Shown here: piece after piece, positions 17,648-27,000 of the stretch
Position numbering within the stretch: position 1 is the first letter of the stretch
Layout of the letters: the number at the start of each line of letters is the position of its first letter
NCBI GenBank assembly: GCA_002328075.1
Contig: DCVT01000013.1
Coordinates: 1-43,272 of the forward strand
DNA length: 43,272 nt
Reading direction: 5' to 3'
Source: Anaerolineales bacterium UBA2181
GTDB taxonomy: Bacteria; Chloroflexota; Anaerolineae; Promineifilales; UBA4811
Program-made: the position numbers and the translations under genes
The notes under the pieces: model-generated
The model's database searches: none
What the model saw: the letters and a program-made list of their open reading frames with translations, nothing else
Told to the model about the DNA's origin: nothing

Positions 17648-18204
17648 GCTCCTTCCTTTCTGCCCAATAGGTGTGTCAAGCGGATGGTTGCTAGGTCCAT
17701 CCTTTGTTCTTCTTTGGCTCGGTCAATTCAGCCAACGATTCACCGATAACGTTCAGGTCTCCGGTTGTGAAATCGGTCCGCACTATTATAGCCATTTGCC
17801 GTCGTTGGCCATTATCAGAACGTCATTGACCATGCCAGACCTGCAACGCAGCGTCGGGTTGTGTGTACCAGCGGTAGGCGCCGGATCGTTTCCAATCATA
17901 GCCGCTCGATGCGTACCGGTCATGATCGCTCGATGGCTGCCACCCATCATCGTCCACCGCCCGGCGGATCGCCGGTGTGCGATTGCCTGCAACCAGGCGG
18001 CGCTCAAAGGGATGAATCTGAAGCCGAGCGGCCTGTTGGCTGCGCTCGGCGAGCTCGAACGCGCCCACCGCCTTCTGGCGGGCGATGGTGGCTGGGGAGA
18101 ACACGCCGATCGCCCTGGCAGCCCGCTTGGGCACGGTTCGCGCCTGTTCCCTGAGGCCGTGCCGGATGCCGTCCGCCGGCAGCTTGAAGGTGCGACTGTT
18201 CGTT
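17648..18204. other. Gene-poor stretch upstream of DUF4256 with an unassigned minus-strand frame
   Basis: The minus strand is open for about 130 codons (roughly 18210 down to 17823), reading 'AARAIGVFSPATIARQKAVG' and 'RRLVAGNRTPAIRRAVDDDG' and ending 'ALQVWHGQ'. It has no identifiable start: its upstream end runs into the REP-like repeat. I do not recognise it; it may be the tail of a disrupted gene. Confidence 0.25.
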
Positions 18205-18370
18205 CGCAAGCACAGCGTGCGCGGGAATGACACAACCGCCACCCCCGTGTAGACGGGGGTCCACGACCTGAAGGTTGGCCGGCGTCGGATGCACAAGCGA
18301 CGATGCAGGTTCACGTGGACGGGTGGATTCGCGCTTGCGCGGCAATGACGGGATTGGTTGTGCGGGAATA
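18205..18370. repeat. REP-like dispersed palindromic repeat
   Basis: ACCCCCGT (18241-18248) and ACGGGGGT (18253-18260) form a perfect stem with a 4-nt loop, and CGCGC-TT-GCGCG (18330-18341) forms another. The surrounding 'GGGAATGAC' at one end and 'GGATTCGCGCTTGCGCGGCAA' style text at the other match the widespread REP family whose false translation reads 'SLPRKREST'. It is probably a non-coding intergenic repeat. Confidence 0.6.
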
Positions 18371-18414
18371 ACCTCTGCCGCCTGCGCGGGGGCCATCCGG
18401 CGAATTTCAACAAC

Positions 18415-18661
18415 CATGGCCGAGAGAGGGCGGCGGTTGCAGCCTGGGTTGCAGTGCCCCCCCACTTTCGCGCGGCGCTCAACGAGGAGCCGCACGACAA
18501 CGCGGACGCGCTGATGAGCCAGGCGCTGGCCTCGGTGGCTCCCCCCGCGGCGCCAGCCGCTCCCCGGCCGCCGAGTTCCTGCGCTCAAGCGGCTTTCACG
18601 ATACCGCCGGGTCGGAGGGCGGCCAGCCGGCCACTGCCGCTCCTCAACAATCGGGCACCTG
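18415..18661 (+). pseudogene. Possible frameshifted C-terminal gene fragment
   Basis: One frame reads 'PPHFRAALNEEPHDNADALM' and an Ala/Pro-rich run, while the adjacent frame continues with 'AEFLRSSGFHDTAGSEGG' and closes at TGA 18659-18661. Both halves look protein-like and would join with one indel near 18570. There is no start, ribosome site or recognisable domain. Confidence 0.25.
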
Positions 18662-19069
18662 ACCGCCCGTGGGTCCCCTCACACCTGAACCGCTAGCTTT
18701 CCCCTCCGACAGCGTGGTACCATGGACGATGTTCGAAGCGCCAGCTGCCACCAACGAGATTGCCAGCGCGGGATTGCTTTCGCGGGTTTCCACCGCCTGC
18801 TGGAAATAACCCAGTGTCAAGTGGCCGTTCCCGCGCTCCAAGTGCCGCTGAACCTGGTCCTTGCTGGCGACGAGGCTCTGGACCGCGCGGTTGCCCACCG
18901 TGTGCTGAAGCGCGAGCACCTGCCCGCCGGTCGGACTTCCCGGTGACCGGGCGGCCGTCGACCCCGCCTGGATCTCTGCTACCCGCCCGGCGTCGCTCGA
19001 TTGCTCAGGGTGCAGCGCCTTGTGGGTTCGTTCATCCGTGTGTTGCTTCGCCTGACGTGACCTGTCCAC
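18644..19069 (-). CDS. Short GNRAVQ-box protein
   Basis: The product has 141 residues. The start is GTG at 19069 behind AGGAGG, the only good ribosome site. The N-terminal 50 residues are polar. At about residues 52-66 comes 'LALQHTVGNRAVQSL', followed by a helical region rich in Gln, Ala and Leu, and a Gly-rich end. In my recollection the 'LQxxxGNxAVxxL' phrase is common in the N-terminal parts of DUF4157 ('eCIS core') proteins and related secreted-toxin carriers; here no DUF4157 HExxH motif follows. It is divergent from the relative at 19445 and both have sigma-70-like promoters. Function unknown; it may be an orphan leader, decoy or regulatory fragment. Confidence 0.6.
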   Translation of the reverse strand: MDRSRQAKQHTDERTHKALHPEQSSDAGRVAEIQAGSTAARSPGSPTGGQVLALQHTVGNRAVQSLVASKDQVQRHLERGNGHLTLGYFQQAVETRESNPALAISLVAAGASNIVHGTTLSEGKASGSGVRGPTGGQVPDC

Positions 19070-19103
19070 CGCCGACCTCCTGTCGAACCACTTGCGCCCG
19101 CAT

Positions 19104-19132
19104 TCTGTACCCCAGCGCCACTAAAGAGTCAA
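19104..19132 (-). promoter_or_regulatory. Putative promoter of the minus-strand GNRAVQ-box gene
   Basis: On the minus strand, TTGACT (19132-19127, 5/6) is followed by a 17-bp spacer and TACAGA (19109-19104, weak; CAGAAT two bases on is 4/6). It lies 35 bp before the GTG start. Confidence 0.4.
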
Positions 19133-19387
19133 ATGGCGGGCCAGCCATCGGGCGCCGCGGCCAGCGATCGTCTCGGGTCGACGCGCCCGGTAGCAGGTAG
19201 CATCGCACCGCTGACGTGATCGACCCGGGTCACGTGGCGCATGTTTTGGCGCAGTCAGATGGCCACGAGAGCCCGATTCGGTTCCCCGCGAGGTGGTGGA
19301 GCCGGCTACCGATGGCATCGAAACTCGTGCGTCATGGTGCAATCCATGGTGGCGCCTGACAGCCGCAAACCGCCAAAGCACCGGTCC

Positions 19388-19416
19388 TTGAAATTGCGCC
19401 GGTTCGGGTGAGTAAT
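19388..19416 (+). promoter_or_regulatory. Putative promoter of the plus-strand GNRAVQ-box gene
   Basis: TTGAAA (19388-19393, 5/6), a 17-bp spacer and AGTAAT (19411-19416, 4/6) precede the ATG at 19445, with GGAGG at 19435-19439. The 375 bp between the two divergent genes (19070-19444) hold no other gene. Confidence 0.45.
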
Positions 19417-19444
19417 GAGCCTGACCTAATTCACGGAGGCGAGC

Positions 19445-19822
19445 ATGACCCAGTCACGCGAAACCCCCAAGCGTGCTGACGAGACCGCCGGCAAGGTGTT
19501 GCGGCGGGAAGAGCAGGAAACGCCAACGCAGGCGCATCCGGCCGACGTGTTCCGCTCTGTTGGCTCCATCGGCAAGCTCCATCCGTCCCACGGCCTGGCG
19601 CTGCAGGCCTCGGTGGGCAACCGGGCTGTCCAGCGGACCATCCAGCGGAAATTCGACCCCGCCGAAATGGCAGACCAAGGCATGCAGCACGTGGACAGCC
19701 TCGCCCGGGACAGGGATGTCTTTGTTCGGACCAGACTGTCCGCCTATACCCAACACGGTGGCGTCAACGAGATCGAGCACCAGCGCGGTGAGGCCGGTAG
19801 ATTGGAGTCAACCTACCGTTAA
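19445..19822 (+). CDS. Short GNRAVQ-box protein
   Basis: The product has 125 residues from an ATG behind GGAGGCGAG. The N-terminus is polar and Glu/Arg-rich. Residues about 50-64 carry 'LALQASVGNRAVQRT', nearly the same as in the divergent neighbour. The rest ('FDPAEMADQGMQHVDSLARD') is charged and probably helical. There is no signal peptide, transmembrane segment or HExxH. The two genes share only the box and the polar N-terminus, so they may be ends of larger eCIS-type cargo genes or a small family of their own. Clear expression signals argue against pure relics. Confidence 0.6.
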   Translation: MTQSRETPKRADETAGKVLRREEQETPTQAHPADVFRSVGSIGKLHPSHGLALQASVGNRAVQRTIQRKFDPAEMADQGMQHVDSLARDRDVFVRTRLSAYTQHGGVNEIEHQRGEAGRLESTYR

Positions 19823-20357
19823 AGCACGCGATCCCATCGTGCCCCCGGCGTACGACCATTTCCACCCCTGTGCGGCGCCGCCCTTGAAGGTGCAGGGGGG
19901 AGGGTGCTGTTGCCCATCGTCGTGCACGCCGGCCGCCGATAACGACACGCCGCCGACCCAACCATGGGTAGGGGCGCCCCCGGTGGGCGCCCCTGTTCCA
20001 ACGACCGGCGGTCGCCACCGGCGGCTGCACTAGACCTGTTCCGCTCTCCCGACCATGGGAGAGGGGTCAGGGGCGAGGGACTGCCGCTCGCCGCGCACGC
20101 GCCACACGTCCGCTTCCAGCGTTCGCACGCCGGTGCGCTTTATCCAGGCACGGACCCGCCCCACCCACCCCTGAATGCCGCCAGAAGTGATCTGGCCCGC
20201 CACGTTTCCCTCCACCCCGAGCACAAGACCGAGGAGATCGGAAATCCCCGCGGTGCTGGCGATGGGATGCCGCAGCCGGACGAGGCCGGCCCCTACATCC
20301 GCCAGCCGCAGGATGGCGCGGACCTACACCCAACCAGGCGAGATCAAACACCGGCCC
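19823..20357. other. Intergenic region with two REP-like palindromes
   Basis: GGGGCGCCC (19971-19979) and GGGCGCCCC (19985-19993) form a perfect 9-bp stem with a 5-nt loop. CTCTCCC (20044-20050) and GGGAGAG (20057-20063) form a second with a 6-nt loop, inside text of the common 'CCATGGGAGAGGGGTCAGGG' repeat type. No gene is supported. Either hairpin could also end the symporter or box-protein transcripts. Confidence 0.5.
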
Positions 20358-21656
20358 CTACACCTTCTCCACACCAGCGGAAGCATCCGCGGCCTCGGGA
20401 AAACAGATAAAGAACGAGAAGGTAAAGCTGATCACCATCAGAATGGGCGGGAAAACGGTCAGCAGGAACCGGGCTGCCTGATCCGGCTGGGCGCCGGGGT
20501 TCAAGCCGCTCTCAAACCCAAAGATGATAAAGACCAGGTAGAAAGCGGAACTGGTAAAAAGGCCACTCAGCCGGTTCATGAAACCCAGCGCGTTGGCGAT
20601 GATGCCTTCGCGGCGCACGTTGAATTTGCGGGTGTCCTCGTCCATGATCCGGGCGCCGATAAGATCCATGGTCGTGATCACCCCGGCAAACCCGAACCCC
20701 ACCAGGGCAGCGCAGATGACGGCCGAGATCAGCGAATCGGCAAAGTAGAGGGGCACAAAGGCCACTGCCAGTGTGATGAGCGCCGCCCGCCACACCGGCA
20801 TCAGGGTGAACCGGCGCACCAGCCGCGCCCACACTGCCACGCAACCGATGGCGATGAGCAGAACGGCCGCAAAGAGAAAGGTGGACTGACCCTCGGAGAG
20901 CGCCAACGCGTATTTCACAAAAAAGGGCATGGACGCTAGAACCAGCGACATGGCTGCGCTGTAGAAGGCGTTAGCCAATCCGGCCACCCAGAACTTGCGG
21001 TTGGAGAACAGGTCCTTGATGCTTTTCCAGAGCTGCGGCTGTTCCTCCTCGGGCCGGATGCCCGCCTCCCGGCAGGAGAAGGTCATGTACAGGATCACCG
21101 CCCCACCCAGCACGCCATAGATGATCGAGGTCATGTTGTATCCAATCGCCTGGGTCACCATCGGTGTGAGGGCAATCGAGATGATCATCGCCACCAGTTG
21201 AAACGCCTGCCGCATGGCATTGGCGTTGGCCCGGCTGCCGTCGTCGCGGAACAGCTCCGGGAAGAGGGCGGCGTAATTGGCGTTGATCACCGAATCCAGG
21301 GTCCCGGTGAGCATGTAAAAGAGCATGCAGTAAGCCACCAGGGAGTTGCCCGCCAGAAAGCTGGGGGTGCTGTAAAAGGCGACAAACGCCAGGATCAGCA
21401 GCGGCGTGCCGATGGTCAGCCATGGACGCCGCCGGCCCCAGCGTGTGCGGGTGCGATCGGACAGAAAGCCGTACACGGGATTGTCGAGGGCGTCGATAAA
21501 GGTGTAGATAAGCAGCATGAGCGCAAACTGCGCGGTGGTCACGCCCAACCTGTCCACATAGTAGATGGCGGCGTAGGTTTTCAGCATGTTGATGGGGATT
21601 GACGTGCCAAACATGCCGATGGCATAGTTGAACGCTTTCGCACGTGGTTGTGACAA
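20358..21656 (-). CDS. GPH-family (MFS) sugar:cation symporter
   Basis: The product has 432 residues with about 12 hydrophobic segments. The start is TTG at 21656, preceded by AAGGAGGTAG at proper spacing; no ATG fits as well. Family signatures are the early 'YVDRLGVTTAQFALMLL' with 'FIDALDNPVYGFLSDRTRTR', then 'WGRRRPWLTIGTPLL', and the central loop with 'FSNRKFWVAGLANAF'. GPH carriers move glycosides, pentosides or hexuronides with H+ or Na+; the substrate cannot be read from sequence. The C-terminus is short and lacks an IIA-type domain. It is separated from the amylosucrase/treS operon by 13 kb, so any link through sugars is only suggestive. Confidence 0.88.
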   Translation of the reverse strand: MSQPRAKAFNYAIGMFGTSIPINMLKTYAAIYYVDRLGVTTAQFALMLLIYTFIDALDNPVYGFLSDRTRTRWGRRRPWLTIGTPLLILAFVAFYSTPSFLAGNSLVAYCMLFYMLTGTLDSVINANYAALFPELFRDDGSRANANAMRQAFQLVAMIISIALTPMVTQAIGYNMTSIIYGVLGGAVILYMTFSCREAGIRPEEEQPQLWKSIKDLFSNRKFWVAGLANAFYSAAMSLVLASMPFFVKYALALSEGQSTFLFAAVLLIAIGCVAVWARLVRRFTLMPVWRAALITLAVAFVPLYFADSLISAVICAALVGFGFAGVITTMDLIGARIMDEDTRKFNVRREGIIANALGFMNRLSGLFTSSAFYLVFIIFGFESGLNPGAQPDQAARFLLTVFPPILMVISFTFSFFICFPEAADASAGVEKV

Positions 21657-21856
21657 ATTCCTACCTCCTTGGATCGCCTGGACCGGTTGCCTGAGCCTCG
21701 AAAAGACTACTCCTTTGTGCCCCGGTGCTCATGGGCAATGTGGACAGAGCTCCTCCGTCGGCGATAAGTCCTGCCAGGACCACTGGGCACGATTCCCTGG
21801 TGCCTCCACATTTTACCCAAATCGACGCGGGCGACAACTGCCTCCATCTCCGGTGT

Positions 21857-23697
21857 CTAGAAGTCTGGCCGAAAAGCTCGCGTTGTTTGGGGATCGGTAT
21901 TACACTCCTTAACAGTCCAGCTCAGGAGTGAAGTATGATTGGAAAACGCTCTCTCCAACGCGGTCTGTTCGAGGCTGATAACCAGTACCTGGATTTTGTT
22001 GGCCGGGACACCTTTTACGGCTTCCTGGCCAGCCAGCGCGGCAAACTGTTCCAAGATGAGGATTTCGCCGAATGCTACTCCCCTGACAACGGTCGTCCCA
22101 GTGTGGCACCCAGCTTGCTGGCTAGCGCCCTGCTCCTGCAGACTCACGACCGGGTCTCGGACGAAGAGGCGAAGGCGCGGGCGGACTACGATCTGAGGTG
22201 GAAGGTGGCCCTGGGGATCGAGATCGGCGAACAACCGTTTGCCAAGAGTACTTTGCAGCTCTTCCGCGCCCAGCTGATCTTGAAAAAGAAGATGCGTGCC
22301 GTGTTTGAGCGCAGCCTGGAGCTGGCCAAACGGACGGGTTACATGAAAGAACGGCGTCTGAGGGTGATCCTGGACACGACCTACATCCTGGGCCGGGGGG
22401 CAGTGCGGGATACCTACAATCTGTTGGGCGATGGCATCCGGCAGCTGTGCCAGACGCTTGCGGCGGCCCGCGAGCAAGAGCTGGAAGGCTGGGTACAGGC
22501 GCACCAGTTCCAGGGCTACTTTGGGTCGAGCCTGAAAGGGGAGGCCAGGGTGGACTGGGATGACGAACAGGCGCGCAATGTCTTCTTGCAGGGGATCGTG
22601 GCGGATGCCCAACGCCTGATGGCTTTGGCGCAAGAAGAGCAAGCTACCCTGGCTGGGGATGCGCCTGAAAGCCAACAGGTCGCTGAAGCCGGGCAGTTGT
22701 TGAGGCAGTTGACTGAGCAGGATGTAGATCTGGCGAGCGGGCAGGCGAGCCTGAAAGAAGGCGTCAGCCGGGATCGGATCGTTTCGGTACACGACCCCGA
22801 GATGCGACACGGGCGGAAGAGCCGTGCCAAACGCTTTGACGGGCACAAAGCGGCTATCGGGGTAGATGCCGAAAGTCAGTTGATCACTGCAGTGGACGTT
22901 TTGCCGGGGAATGCGGCGGATGCCTCGCCCGCTTTGCCCTTGACCGAAGCCAGTGAAGAGAATACCGGGCAGGAAGTCGAAGAGACGGTGGGGGACTGCG
23001 CCTATGGGGATGGCAACACTCGCCAGGCATTCGCCGAGGCAGGGCGCAAGCTGGTCGCCAAGGTGGCCGACGTGGGGCGCAAGGATCAAATCCACAAGAG
23101 CCAGTTTCGCATCGATCTGGAGGCTATGACCTGCACCTGCCCGGCTGGACACACGACGACCACGCTGATCCCGACCGGGTCTTGGTTGGATAAGAAAGGG
23201 CAGAAGCAGCCCAGAAGATCTTTTGCCTTTCCGGTCGCAGTCTGTGCCGCCTGTGGGCTGCACCGGCAGTGTATCCGGGCCAAGACCAAGCGGGGACGAT
23301 GGATCCAACTCCATCCCCAGGAAGGGGTACTGCAATAGGCGCGGGCTTTTCAGAAGAGCCCCGAGTTCCAGCCCTATCGCCCAATGCGGTAGATTGCCGA
23401 GCATCGCTTGGCCCGCTTGGTGCAGCTGGGCATCCGCCAGGCGCGCTGTTTTGGCAGGCGGAAGACTCTGTTCCAGTTGTTGATGGCCGCGACTGTGGCG
23501 AACCTGACGTTGATCGCCACAAAAACGGGACAGATGCGCACCCAGAATGGCCAAGTTCTCTCTTTTTTTGCCCGGCCAGACGCTCTGGAAAGGGCGATCG
23601 GTGATGCCTGGCGTGGTTGGGAGCATCTGATTCATCATTCTCGGAGGCTGTTCGCCGCTTCGGCCTCAAAAACCCTGGTTTTCGGCTGAGCTTCTAG
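21857..23697 (+). mobile_element. IS1182-family insertion sequence, inactivated
   Basis: Imperfect inverted repeats flank the transposase. The left end AAGTCTGGCCGAAAA (from 21861) pairs with the right end TTTTCGGCTGAGCTT (to 23693), sharing AAG and an 8-bp GCCGAAAA core. CTAG stands immediately outside each tip (21857-21860 and 23694-23697), which would be a 4-bp palindromic target duplication as known for this family; being palindromic, it could instead belong to the inverted repeat. The element ends 333 bp before the RHS giant gene. Confidence 0.8.
21935..23689 (+). pseudogene. IS1182 transposase with two in-frame amber codons
   Basis: The ATG at 21935 follows CAGGAG. The frame has the IS1182 N-terminal domain ('PSVAPSLLASALLLQTHDRVSDEEA', split here as two phrases), 'KSTLQLFRAQLI', 'VILDTTYILGRGAVRDTYNL', 'SVHDPEMRHGRKS', 'KRFDGHKAAIGVD' and 'TVGDCAYGDGNTR'. 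It then stops at TAG 23336-23338 after 'EGVLQ'. The same frame continues 'ARAFQKSPEFQPYRPMR', meets a second TAG, then runs 'IAEHRLARLVQLGIRQAR' and 'KTLFQLLMAATVANLTL' to a stop at 23687-23689. Both ambers are explained by CAG to TAG. The lost C-terminus is part of the catalytic domain, so transposition is not expected. Confidence 0.9.
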
Positions 23698-23937
23698 GCC
23701 ATCTCTGGCTCATGATGCGGACGACAGGCGACCTCACCTCGGCCGCCTTCCGGGTGGCTCTCCGACGGCCGGCTCACTTGGGTGAATCATCATTCGCCCT
23801 GCCGGGAACGGGTCCGCCTATGGTGAGCGTAGCCGAACCATCGCCGAACACTTGCCGGTTGAGCGCAGACGGTGTTCGCATGCCGGGGCACGTCGCCCTG
23901 CCGGCCAAACCGCACGCGGGCCGCGGCGATAAAGTGG
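23698..23937. other. Gene-free stretch before the RHS promoter
   Basis: No convincing gene is seen between the IS1182 element and the RHS promoter. Open frames here have no ribosome site or motif. Confidence 0.5.
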
Positions 23938-23966
23938 TAGACATTTCCCCAGTTTTCCCATATAAT
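23938..23966 (+). promoter_or_regulatory. Near-consensus sigma-70 promoter of the RHS giant
   Basis: TAGACA (23938-23943, 5/6), a 17-bp spacer and TATAAT (23961-23966, 6/6) precede the gene, with a predicted leader of about 58 nt ending in AAGGAGGG (24017-24024). This is the best promoter in the window and suggests substantial constitutive transcription. Confidence 0.7.
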
Positions 23967-24030
23967 GGAATTCGCGCCAGCATTACTGCTATTTTCCACC
24001 GTTCCAGCCAGCTTGAAGGAGGGCCAGGAA

Positions 24031-27000
24031 ATGACCCAGCGACTGACATGGACGTGCGTTCTTTGCCTGGTGGCCACCTTTCTCTTTCCGGCCCATGCAG
24101 CGCAAGCCGCTCCAGTGCAGCCCCCCACCCTGATTCCACCTGTCGAAGCCAACTTTTACGGCGGCACGCAACAGATGGTTGCCGCTCCCCTGGGACTGGC
24201 GGTGGACGTCTACACGCTGGGTCTCAGCGCCAACCGGACCGACCTGCTCCTGCCGGGCTGCGACCTCCCCATGCAGGCCGCATTCGTCTACACGCCGGGT
24301 CCCGACCGGCGCCCGGCGGCGCCCATGGGCGTCGGTTGGGCCCTGGCCCCCGGCGCCGGCTATAGCCAGTCGGCTACCGGGCTGGTGACCCTGGGCCCCA
24401 TCCAGGGCCGGATGCTGCAACTGGCGGCCGGAAGCGACGGTCTCACGTCTTTGCCCGGCGGTGGGTACCGATACCGGGCGGCCGACGGCACCGTCTACAC
24501 GTTTGACAACCCGACCCATCGCCAGCTCACCAAGATGGAATCACCGTCCGACAGCTACATCCTGCTGACGTACGACGCGCAGGCGCGGCCGACACACATG
24601 ACCGATACGTACGGCCGCCGCCTGGACCTCACCTACCAGGACGGCCACCTGATTCGCGTCACCGACGCCAACGAGTCGCCGGTCCGCGTCGTGCACTATG
24701 AGTACGATGCCGATGGGTTCATGGTCCGCGTGATCGACCCGCTGGGCAACGTCACCGGCTACGAATACGCCAACCGGGGGCTCTACCTCTCCGCTTACCC
24801 GCAAGGATACCTGTCCAGGATCACCGACCCGTTGGGGAACTGGGCGCTCATTCAGTACGACAGCCAATGGCAGGCGGTCCTGGCCATCTCCACGCCGGTC
24901 AGCTCCGTCAGCTACAGCCACGTCGAGTACGAGAGTCTCATTCCTACCATCCAGTATGTGAACTATACGACCATCACCGACGTGCGCAGCGGGCTGGCGC
25001 GGGCCACCCGCTACGATTTTGACCAACGTGGGCTGTTGCGGACCATCACCGATCCCGAGGGGTATGTTGTCACCTACCTGCGGGACGGTGAGGGCCGATT
25101 GGTGGGCCTGCGGGACGAAAACAACCACCTCACCCGCTTTAGTTATGACCAGGCCGGGCGGCTGGAAATGGAGACCGACCCGCTGGGTCGCACGACCCAC
25201 TACACGTACGATCCGGCGTCAGGCAAAGTGGCGTCGGTCACCGACGCCGAGGGCCACACGACCCGTTTCCGGTACGACGCGCAGGGTCGGGTGATCCAGG
25301 TCACCGACCCGCTCTCCAACACCTATCGCTACCAGTACGATTGCTGCCACCTGATAACCGCCACCGACCCGCTCTCCCACACCACGGTCTATACCTACAA
25401 CGCCTTTGGCGACCTGGCGGCGGTGCGTGACGCGGCCGGGGTGACCACCTGGTTCGATTACAACGCCCGGGGCGAGCTGGTTCAGACGGTCGACGGCCGC
25501 GGAAACCTGACCGCGTTGGAGCGGGACGCCGCCGGTTGGGTGACGGCCGTCACCTATCCGGGCAGCGGCACCTACCGCTATGTGTACGACGCGGCCGGCA
25601 ACCTGATCCAACAGACCGACCCGGCCGGGCGGGCGCTGCTCTACACCTACGACCCGCTGGGGCAGCCCCTCTCCATAGAGGACGCTATCGGTAAGCTCAG
25701 TTACGATCCCGACCCCTGGGGGAATTTCCGCGCCATCACCGACGAGCAGGGCAACCAGGATTCCTTTACATACGATGGGAACGGCCGGATGCTCAGCCGG
25801 ACCGACCCCCTGGGACGCGCCACCCGCTTTGCCTACGACGGGGCGGGCAACCTCATCCGCCGCACCGATCCGTTGAGCCAGACCACCGAGTACACCTATG
25901 ATGCCGCCAATCAATTGGTCGGCGTGCTTTATCCGGACGGTCTGACGGTGACTCTGGCGTACGACCGGGCGGGCAACCTGGTGCGCGAATCCAACCCGGT
26001 GGTCAGCGTGGACTATGCCTACGACCCCGCCGGCCGGCTCATCAGCGTCACCGCCGCCGGTCAGGTGGTCGGCTATTCCTATGATGCGGCCGGGCGGCGG
26101 GCGTCCCTGACCGACCCGACAAACCGCACCATCCACTATACCTACGACGGCGCCGGGCGACTGCAGTCCGTCCAGGACCCGGTGGTCGGCACCACCAGCT
26201 ATCACTATGACGGCGCCGGAAATCAGAGCCAGGTGAACCACCCCAACGGCGATGCAACCCAGTATGCCTACGACGCTGACAACCGAATGACCTCGGTGGT
26301 CCACTGGGGGCCCGGCGCATTGCCGCTGGCCAGCGCGGCCTATACGCTCGACCCGGCCGGCAACCGGACCCAGGTCGTTCATGGTGAGTATAGCCCAACC
26401 ATGGGCGGGTCCGGAACGACCGCCTACAGCTACGATGCTCGCTACCGCTTGACCGGGGTCGCTTATCCCGACGGGACTAACACCAGTTACACCTACGACC
26501 CGGCCGGAAACCGCCTGACCCAGAACAACACCACCTACGCCTACGACGCGGCGTCCCAGCTGACCTCGGCCGGCGCCACCGCCTATGCCTGGGACCCGCG
26601 CGGAAACCAGGTTCAGCGGACCACCGGCGCGGTTCCCACCGACTACCGATACGATCACGAGAACCGGCTGGTTGAGCTCCAGTTTGCCGACAGCACGCGG
26701 GTCAGCTATTCCTACTACCCAAACGGGCAGCTCTACACCCGGACCGATCGCGTCGGGAACACCACCCGGTACCTGTATGACGGCGCCAACCTGCTGCTGG
26801 AGACCGACGCGACCGGGAACCCGTTGGCTCGCTACACGCAAGGCGTGGCGCTGGACTCCTGGCTGGGGGTGGAGCGCAACGGCGCGGTCCATACTTATTT
26901 GCGCGACGGACTGAACAGCGTGGTGGGGGTGGCCGACGCCTCCGGGTCGCTGGTCGCCGCCTACCGTTATGACGCCTTTGGCAACCTGCTGGCCCAGACC

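Noticed and set aside
18004..18588. 194-codon minus-strand frame with 'SLPRKREST'
   Set aside because: That phrase is the false translation of REP-type repeats; the frame is an artefact of the repeat.
25219..26892. 557-codon minus-strand frame opposite the YD repeats
   Set aside because: It repeats 'GVVGI' type text produced by the reverse of the YD repeat, with no start signal.
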